Shown: piece after piece, positions 63,886 to 64,000 of the stretch
Layout of the letters: every line of letters starts with the position of its first letter
How positions within the stretch are numbered: position 1 is the stretch's first letter
Assembly: GCF_021155775.2 (NCBI RefSeq)
Contig: NC_060235.2
Coordinates: forward strand, 42,566,701 to 42,630,700
Direction of reading: 5' to 3'
Length of the DNA stretch: 64,000 nt
Origin: Neodiprion pinetum
Taxonomy: Eukaryota > Arthropoda > Insecta > Hymenoptera > Diprionidae
Notes under the pieces: generated by a model
Database searches by the model: none
The model's input: only the letters and a program-made list of their open reading frames with translations
Told to the model about the DNA's origin: nothing
Program-made: the position numbers and the translations under genes

Positions 63886-64000
63886 TCCGGGCACCGAGAC
63901 GCGGAGGAATAATATTGTAAACGTGGTGAACGTTATGTCATCCCGCGAAAGAATACAGCGGCTCTCTTGTGACTCGGTTCAAACGCCGAACGACTCAGCG

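Overview
This window is nuclear DNA of an arthropod, most likely an insect. It is AT-rich and gene-sparse, with short GT-AG introns, long introns carrying MITE-like inverted repeats and microsatellites, and conserved metazoan single-copy genes. Hymenoptera, perhaps a sawfly, is a guess from overall character; the sequence does not prove it. No rRNA, tRNA, CRISPR array or autonomous transposon was recognised. All gene models were built by hand by joining exons at GT/AG sites, checking that reading phase is kept across each junction, and checking that exon lengths agree with the phases.

Layout. (1) 1-7364: no gene recognised; one hairpin element near 5.75-6.09 kb. (2) 7365-10459, minus: a secreted pentraxin-domain protein in four exons, with a second hairpin element in its second intron. 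(3) 10460-17814: no gene recognised. (4) 17815-37140, plus: at least 14 coding exons of the insect homologue of SRCIN1/KIAA1217 (p140Cap/sickle tail; the insect 'coiled-coil domain-containing protein AGAP005037/CG32809' family), with its 5' end missing, followed by several kb of AT-rich probable 3' UTR. (5) 43424-46092, minus: DDX19/Dbp5 mRNA-export helicase, complete in eight exons. (6) 46458-47824, plus: a coiled-coil protein whose C-terminus resembles the kinetochore protein CENP-K, head-to-head with DDX19. (7) 48154-50890, minus: Arp8 of the INO80 remodeller, complete in eight exons. (8) 51526-54057, plus: VPS37A of ESCRT-I, complete in five exons, head-to-head with Arp8. (9) 55525 to about 63.5 kb, minus: procollagen-lysine hydroxylase/glycosyltransferase (PLOD), nearly complete. 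It has a pair of tandem 147-nt exons only 34 nt apart, and two small secreted single-Ig (oig-4-like) genes nested antiparallel in one 4-kb intron.

The genes do not form a pathway. Housekeeping genes (DDX19, CENP-K-like, Arp8, VPS37A) are tightly packed in head-to-head pairs that probably share promoters. The neuronal/adaptor gene and PLOD have long introns and alternative exons. The strongest observations are the PLOD mutually exclusive exon pair, the nested duplicated Ig genes, the CENP-K-like gene, the run of phase-1 symmetric small exons in the SRCIN1 homologue, and the pentraxin whose last exon holds either a large insertion or a hidden stop-free intron.
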